A stretch of DNA of 9,331 nucleotides from Mycobacterium sp. (GTDB lineage: Bacteria > Actinomycetota > Actinomycetes > Mycobacteriales > Mycobacteriaceae): NCBI GenBank assembly GCA_025965815.1, contig JAOPWF010000550.1, positions 1 through 9,331 of the forward strand. The letters are read 5' to 3'. The notes below the pieces were generated by a model. It had not been told where the DNA came from and did not search any database. It was given only the letters and a program-made list of their open reading frames with translations. The position numbers and the translations under genes are program-made. Shown one piece after another: positions 5,571 to 9,331 of this stretch. Position 1 is the stretch's first letter, and the number at the start of each line of letters is the position of its first letter.

Positions 5571-7013
5571 GTGACGAACCGCTATCTCGAGGGTGAATTC
5601 GCACCGCTGCACGAGGAGTACACACTCATCGACCTCGAGGCCGTCGGGACGATCCCAGACCACCTCGACGGACGGTATTTGCGAAACGGACCTAATCCCA
5701 TCGGCGAGATCGATCCCGAGCTCTACCACTGGTTTGTCGGCGACGGCATGGTGCACGGCATCCGCATCCGCGACGGCAAGGCGGAGTGGTACCGAAACCG
5801 CTGGGTGCGTGGGCCGCATGCAGCACAGGCGCTGGGCGAGCGGTCACCGGTCGGGCATTTCGGCGTGTCGCCGATCGGTGCCAACACCAACGTGATAGGA
5901 CACGCCGGCAAAACCCTTGCGTTGGTCGAATCTGGGCTCGCGAACTACGAGCTCACCGACGAGTTGGACACCGTCGGCGTATGCGACTTCGACCAGACGC
6001 TGACCGGCGGGTACACCGCGCACCCTAAGCGCGACCCGAACACCGGTGAGCTGCACGCGGTTTCGTACAGCATGCACCGCGGCAACACGGTGCAATACTC
6101 GGTGATCGGTGTCGACGGTCGGGCGCGCCGCATTGTCGACGTCGAGGTGGGCGGGAGCCCGATGATGCACGATTTCTCCTTGACCCAGCATCACGTCGTG
6201 TTCTACGACCTGCCAGTCACGTTCGACGCTCAACAAGCCGCGGCCATGACCGTGCCGCCCGGGCTGCAACTGCCCGCCCGCCTCATGCTGTCGGCATTGA
6301 TCGGCCGGGTTCGCATCCCGGATCCCATCGTTGCCCGCCAGCCGGGGCCAAAGAACTCTGACCGACGGTTCCCCTACGCGTGGAATCCGAAGTACCCCGC
6401 GCGCGTCGGCGTGATGCCACGGGAGGGCGGCAATGCCGACGTTCGCTGGTTCGACGTGGAGCCCTGCTTCGTCTTCCACCCGATGAACGCCTACGACGAG
6501 GGCGACACCATCGTGCTCGACGTGGTGCGGCACCCGAAGATGTTCGACACCGACCACCTCGGGCCGAACGAGGGACCGCCCACGCTGGACCGCTGGACGG
6601 TAGATCTCGCCGACCACAAGGTGCGCGAATCGCGCGTCGATGATCGCGGGCAGGAGTTCCCCCGCGTCGACGAGCGCCTGGTCGGCAAGCGGCATCGCTA
6701 CGGCTACGCGCCGGCAGTGGGGGAGGGCGCGACCGGCGGCAACGAGCTGCTCAAGCACGACTTCATCCACCGAAGCACCATGTCGCGCTTCTTCGGCGCC
6801 CAAAACTCGTTGGGCGAGTTCGTCTTCCACCCTTCATCACAGGATGCGGCAGAGGATGACGGCGTGCTCATGGGTTTCGCGTACGACCGGACCACCGACC
6901 GCAGCGAGCTGGCGATCCTAGACGCGCAAACCTTGCAGGACATCGCCAGAATCAAATTGCCGCATCGAGTGCCGGCCGGATTCCACGGCAACTGGGTACC
7001 TAACACCGGTTGA
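5571..7013 (+). CDS. Carotenoid oxygenase (RPE65/lignostilbene dioxygenase family)
   Basis: This is a non-haem Fe(II) dioxygenase expected to cleave a C=C bond in a carotenoid, apocarotenoid or stilbene-type substrate, giving aldehydes or ketones. It has 480 residues, near full length. The N-terminal pattern HLDGRYLRNGPNPIGEID followed by WFVGDGMVHGIRI is characteristic. Four candidate iron ligands sit in conserved contexts: His151 (AHPKRDP), His200 (MMHDFSLT), His303 (FVFHPMNAYDEGD) and His472 (GFHGNWVP). All four are present, so the enzyme is probably active. GTG 5571 is chosen because GGGAGG (5558-5563) precedes it by 7 nt; ATG 5556 is an alternative. No signal peptide is evident. It stands alone on its strand, with a palindrome over its presumed promoter. 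The stop overlaps the convergent broken DUF899 frame by 14 bp. The substrate cannot be assigned from sequence. Confidence 0.93.
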   Translation: MTNRYLEGEFAPLHEEYTLIDLEAVGTIPDHLDGRYLRNGPNPIGEIDPELYHWFVGDGMVHGIRIRDGKAEWYRNRWVRGPHAAQALGERSPVGHFGVSPIGANTNVIGHAGKTLALVESGLANYELTDELDTVGVCDFDQTLTGGYTAHPKRDPNTGELHAVSYSMHRGNTVQYSVIGVDGRARRIVDVEVGGSPMMHDFSLTQHHVVFYDLPVTFDAQQAAAMTVPPGLQLPARLMLSALIGRVRIPDPIVARQPGPKNSDRRFPYAWNPKYPARVGVMPREGGNADVRWFDVEPCFVFHPMNAYDEGDTIVLDVVRHPKMFDTDHLGPNEGPPTLDRWTVDLADHKVRESRVDDRGQEFPRVDERLVGKRHRYGYAPAVGEGATGGNELLKHDFIHRSTMSRFFGAQNSLGEFVFHPSSQDAAEDDGVLMGFAYDRTTDRSELAILDAQTLQDIARIKLPHRVPAGFHGNWVPNTG

Positions 7014-7662
7014 CACGAAGACCACCTGCTACACGCGAGCTGTTTCGACCGTGGGGTAAGAGCATGTCCGGTTGTGGCGCACCACGATAACGAATATGGC
7101 GACTTCTATTGGTAACCGTGCATATACGCCGCTGGCCGCGGCGGCGAAGCCCGTGGCGGTGGATTTGGCACCCGACGAAGAGCGCCTCGAGGACAGCCTG
7201 TGCTGAGTACCACGGCATGTCCCAGCCCATGAAGTCGCGGTAGGGGATGCTTTCGTCGTAGGGACCCTGACAGAAGACCGCATAGGCGATGTCGAGCGAA
7301 TGAAGGCAGGATAGCTCCGCGACCTGGGTAGTGACCACGTGCAGCCTTCGCACTGCTCGGGCGCGGGTCGGCCGGGGTGCCACATGAAGTAGTAGCGATG
7401 AGCTGTCGGCGCCCGTCGACGCTTCGAGCAGGGTGAGCGGCCCGTGGGGCCCGATCAGCGCGAGGGTGGCATCTACCTCGACCATGGGTAGGCGCCGTGG
7501 GGCCGCGGCGATCGCGTCGCATTCCCGGGTGTGCGCCGCCTCCCGAACCCGCGGCTCGTTCAGTTCGGCCTGGAAGATGGCCCGGTCGACGGCCGCGGGC
7601 AGGCTCGGTGCGTCGGTGGCGCTGGCCGCCGGCCCGCCGAAGTTTGTTGATTCATCCTTCAT
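7000..7662 (-). pseudogene. Broken DUF899 thioredoxin-like gene (three single-base deletions, lost C-terminus)
   Basis: The DUF899 family comprises thioredoxin-fold proteins of poorly known function. The start is sound: ATG 7660-7662 with GAGGAG 6 nt upstream. The opening frame reads DAIAAAPRRLPMVEVDA and GPLTLLEA, as in the family. The expected VDGRRQLIA then appears in a second frame (lesion near 7418-7424). YYFMWHPGRPAPEQCEGCTW appears in a third frame (lesion near 7393-7397). VTTQVAELSCLHS, FCQGPYDES and YRDFMGWDMPWYSAQ return to the first frame (lesion near 7335-7338). Each shift equals the loss of one base, so the net loss is one codon and the frame stays formally open, yielding about 30 wrong residues across the Cys motif EQCEGC. 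After about 7150 family resemblance stops, and the frame runs on to a TAG that overlaps the convergent carotenoid oxygenase. It is either decaying or damaged by consensus errors. Confidence 0.8.
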
Positions 7663-7741
7663 GACTGTCTCCTCTCATCGTTCCGGCGCCGCCGACGGCC
7701 CCCGCGCTTACCGGTGGCCGCCGTGCCTGCGCTTACCTGGA

Positions 7742-8409
7742 TTACTCGACGACCTCGGCGTCGGCCGGGCCGAACATGTACAGGTGATCGAGTACCGGAG
7801 TTGGGTCGCCCGACCAGTCCATGGCGGCGTGCTGGGCGCGGCTGCGGCGGCCCGTTCGCCAGCGTAGCGCTTCGAATCGCGCAGTGCGGAGCTGTATTTC
7901 GGCTCGGTCGTCCCGTCCACTCCGATACTCTGCGTCTTCCACCGTCACGCGCAGCGGCACCGGCGTCCGAAGGTTTGTGAGCAGCTGGTCGCAGGAATAC
8001 CAAACCGCCGCGGAATCCCGGGCTCCCGGCCGGCCGATGGCACCGCGGACGTCGTGCTCGTGACTGGTGATGTCGCCGAGCGGGGGTTTCACCCCGGCGG
8101 TTTCGGCCATGCGGTCCAGCTGTGCGGCCGCGTCGGTCCAGGCGGCGAGGATCTCGGCCACCTCATAGCCGCCGAACCGGGCGATCTGGGCTGCCGTCCC
8201 TTCGTCGGTAGGCGGCCCTACAAACGTCCGCGCGCCCAATCCTCGGCGACTGCCGCCATATGCGCCACCACGTCACGGACCGACCAGCCGGGGCAGGCCG
8301 CAACGGCAGTGCTCCACGCCGCGTCGTCGAGTCCCGTTACCAACGCGATGATCCGTTCCATCGTTTCCTGATAGAGGCGGCCAATCTGGCGCGGATCAGC
8401 GACCGACAT
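7742..8409 (-). pseudogene. TIGR03083-like (DinB/mycothiol-dependent isomerase fold) gene with one frameshift
   Basis: The family is a DinB-like four-helix fold related to mycothiol-dependent maleylpyruvate isomerase; actinobacterial members are mostly uncharacterised. ATG 8407-8409 lies inside the end of the preceding DUF899 gene (14-bp overlap), suggesting coupling. The first frame gives GLDDAAWSTAVAACPGWSVR and HMAAVAEDWARGRL, then TAG at 8218-8220. The next frame continues VGPPTDEGTAAQIARF, SHEHDVRGAIGRPG, RWRTGRRSRAQHAAMDWSGD and a family-like end, FGPADAEVVE. One missing G near 8220-8224 (TTGTAGGG for TTGGTAGGG) restores a single 222-residue protein of normal length. Candidate metal ligands are the His of VVAHMA and the HEHD group. 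Apart from this lesion the protein looks intact, so a sequencing error, a recent mutation or recoding are all possible. Confidence 0.8.
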
Positions 8410-9157
8410 GTGGATCACTCTCGGGCCGGCGCGGCGGCCGTTGGTCGTTGGGGTCGTTGGGGTCGGGGTCGCCGAACCACCGTGACGGTTCGGTCTCGCG
8501 GTAGGTGTCGTGCCAGCTCCACCACTCGTAGGGTTTGTTCTGCGGATAGCCCTCCGGCGAGTCCTCCCAGTCCTCCTGACGCCCGAGCGCGGTCATGTCG
8601 AGGAACCTCCAGGTATTCACGAACACCTCATCGCCGCGGTTGTTGATGAAGTAGGTGCGGAACACCCGGTCGCCGTCACGGATGAACGCGTTGGTGCCGT
8701 GCCATTCGTCCACGCCAAAGTCGGCGTCGAACCCGTCGGTGATGGTGTACCACGGGATCTGCCAGCCCATCCGCGCCTTCACGCGCTCGATTTCCGCCTG
8801 CGGCGCGCGCGAAGCGTACAGGAGCGTGGTGTCGCGGGAGTTCAGATGGGCAAGGTGGCCAACGTGATCAGCCATCACTGAGCAGCCGACACAGCCGTGC
8901 TCTGGCCAACCATGAACACCCGGCTCGACAAAGGCGCGGTAGGTGATCAGCTGACGGCGGCCATGGAACAGGTCGAGCAGGCTCGCCTTGCCTTCGGGCC
9001 CCTCGAACTCATACCGCTTTTCCACCGGCGTCCACGGCATCCGCCGGCGCATCGCGGCCAGCGCATCACGCGCACGGGTCAACTCCTTTTCCTTGACGAG
9101 CATCTCCTGGTGCGCAGCCTCCCACTCCTGGGCCGACACGATCGTAGGTGTCTTCAT
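8396..9157 (-). CDS. DUF899 thioredoxin-like protein
   Basis: This intact 253-residue DUF899 protein is the first gene of the leftward cluster. ATG 9155-9157 is chosen because AAGGAG lies 5 nt upstream; the frame is open to 9229, but that extension lacks family features and covers the intergenic operators. Motifs in order are a charged helix (EWEAAHQEMLVKEKELTRAR, 11-30), FEGPEGKASLLDLFHGRRQL (51-70), a CVGC pair at Cys89/Cys92 followed by HVGHLAHLNSRDTTLLYASR, MGWQIPWYT (130-138) and a C-terminal TALGRQEDWEDSPEGYPQ. The CxxC pair fits a redox-active thioredoxin fold, but the family's reaction is not established. The last 25 or so residues are Pro/Asp/Asn-rich and encoded partly by two TCGTTGGGG repeats (8445-8462). 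A divergent ArsR gene with shared operators suggests inducible expression. Confidence 0.92.
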   Translation of the reverse strand: MKTPTIVSAQEWEAAHQEMLVKEKELTRARDALAAMRRRMPWTPVEKRYEFEGPEGKASLLDLFHGRRQLITYRAFVEPGVHGWPEHGCVGCSVMADHVGHLAHLNSRDTTLLYASRAPQAEIERVKARMGWQIPWYTITDGFDADFGVDEWHGTNAFIRDGDRVFRTYFINNRGDEVFVNTWRFLDMTALGRQEDWEDSPEGYPQNKPYEWWSWHDTYRETEPSRWFGDPDPNDPNDQRPPRRPESDPHVGR

Positions 9158-9221
9158 GCGTTCTCCTTCCGCCTCTGCTGCAACGGTTTTGGTCACGTCA
9201 TGCAAAACGCACGTCTCAACG

Positions 9222-9239
9222 TTCAACATTGCAGTTGAA
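9222..9239. promoter_or_regulatory. ArsR operator candidate 1 (TTCAAC-N6-GTTGAA)
   Basis: TTCAAC at 9222-9227 and GTTGAA at 9234-9239 are exact complements around a 6-bp spacer. The same half-sites and spacing recur 53 bp to the right over the ArsR start. Its position upstream of the DUF899 ATG suits control of that gene. Confidence 0.6.
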
Positions 9240-9240
9240 T

Positions 9241-9257
9241 ATCTTCCAACAGAAGAT
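9241..9257. repeat. Inverted repeat ATCTTC-N5-GAAGAT
   Basis: ATCTTC at 9241-9246 and GAAGAT at 9252-9257 are exact complements with a 5-nt centre, between the two TCAAC-N6-GTTGA sites. It may be an additional protein site or a chance palindrome. It is too short and badly placed for a terminator of either gene. Confidence 0.4.
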
Positions 9258-9270
9258 CATGAGCGACCGC

Positions 9271-9276
9271 TATAGT
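9271..9276 (+). promoter_or_regulatory. Candidate -10 box for a leaderless ArsR transcript
   Basis: TATAGT matches the TATAAT consensus at five of six positions and ends 7 nt before the ArsR ATG, so the transcript would start at or next to the first codon. No Shine-Dalgarno sequence is present, in keeping with a leaderless mRNA. No clear -35 element is visible. Confidence 0.5.
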
Positions 9277-9292
9277 CAACAAGATGGTTGAA
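9275..9292. promoter_or_regulatory. ArsR operator candidate 2 (GTCAAC-N6-GTTGAA)
   Basis: GTCAAC at 9275-9280 and GTTGAA at 9287-9292 share five paired positions and the 6-bp spacer of candidate 1. The site overlaps the end of the -10 box and the ArsR start codon, so occupancy would shut off the regulator's own gene. Confidence 0.6.
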
Positions 9293-9331
9293 GATCAGGT
9301 GTTGGATCGGGTGTACGCCGCTCTCGCCGAT
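9284..9331 (+). CDS. ArsR-family transcriptional repressor (partial, first 16 residues)
   Basis: The frame from ATG 9284 reads MVEDQVLDRVYAALAD to the right edge. The DRVYAALAD pattern, normally followed by PTRR, is the usual opening of ArsR winged-helix repressors of the SdpR/SmtB-like type. Only 16 residues are present, so the family call rests on this opening, the divergent layout and the paired operators. The sensed signal, metal or otherwise, is not visible. It probably represses itself and the leftward DUF899/TIGR03083 cluster. Confidence 0.65.
   Translation, partial: MVEDQVLDRVYAALAD

Larger units (their letters stand above)
9158..9283. promoter_or_regulatory. Divergent DUF899/ArsR control region
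   Basis: This 126-bp gap between the divergent DUF899 and ArsR starts contains the DUF899 ribosome-binding site, a TTCAAC-N6-GTTGAA operator candidate, an ATCTTC-caaca-GAAGAT inverted repeat, a TATAGT -10-like box, and the left half of a second operator that runs into the ArsR start. A shared, repressor-controlled bidirectional promoter is the likely function. Confidence 0.6.

Noticed and set aside
5844..6830. 328-codon open frame on the minus strand
   Set aside because: It lies wholly opposite the carotenoid oxygenase, whose motifs are unmistakable. Its His/Val/Arg/Gly-rich composition is typical of an antisense shadow in GC-rich DNA.
7074..7085. GTGG-CGCA-CCAC stem beyond the carotenoid oxygenase stop as a terminator
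   Set aside because: The stem is 4 bp with no T-run and lies inside the decaying DUF899 3' region, so there is not enough to support a terminator.
8445..8462. TCGTTGGGG tandem microrepeat
   Set aside because: It is two copies inside coding sequence that explain the DPNDPND tail of the DUF899 protein, without sign of a regulatory or mobile element.

Overview
The window looks like accessory chromosome of a GC-rich actinobacterium, most plausibly a Mycobacterium or relative. The grounds are strong G/C bias at third codon positions, GTG and TTG starts, apparent leaderless -10/start pairs, and families common in mycobacteria (RPE65-type carotenoid oxygenase, DUF899 thioredoxin-like proteins, a TIGR03083 mycothiol-dependent-isomerase-like protein). 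The genus is inference. No RNA genes, IS elements or CRISPR arrays were seen.

Region 1 (1-2993, minus strand) is a carbohydrate ABC importer operon read right to left: a lipoprotein type I periplasmic-binding protein resembling the rhamnose/autoinducer-2 (RhaS/LsrB) group, a double-NBD ATPase of the RbsA type, and an RbsC-type permease that runs off the left edge. A perfect 12-bp hairpin separates the binding-protein cistron from the ATPase. ATPase and permease overlap as ATGA.

Region 2 (2994-5298) is the divergent control region and two regulators. The 323-bp control region holds two copies of a composite element, GTTTCAT-N22-ATGAAAC followed by a CAACNGTTG-centred box. The first regulator appears to join an IclR-type winged helix to a sugar-binding PBP domain. 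The second has the IclR helix and a weak IclR-like effector domain, and starts inside the end of the first. The simplest model is that the PBP domain senses the sugar that the transporter imports and the pair controls transporter and self from the duplicated operator.

Region 3 (5299-7013, plus strand) has a short stretch resembling the C-terminus of another sugar ABC ATPase (a relic), then a palindrome with a possible -10 box, then a full-length carotenoid oxygenase with four candidate iron-binding histidines.

Region 4 (7000-9331) is a cluster read leftward from a divergent ArsR-family repressor at the right edge: an intact DUF899 protein, an overlapping TIGR03083 protein broken by one single-base deletion, and a second DUF899 gene with three single-base deletions and a lost C-terminus. 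The ArsR/DUF899 intergenic region carries two matching TCAAC-N6-GTTGA operators 53 bp apart. The four same-sign single-base lesions point to gene decay or to consensus errors in the assembly.
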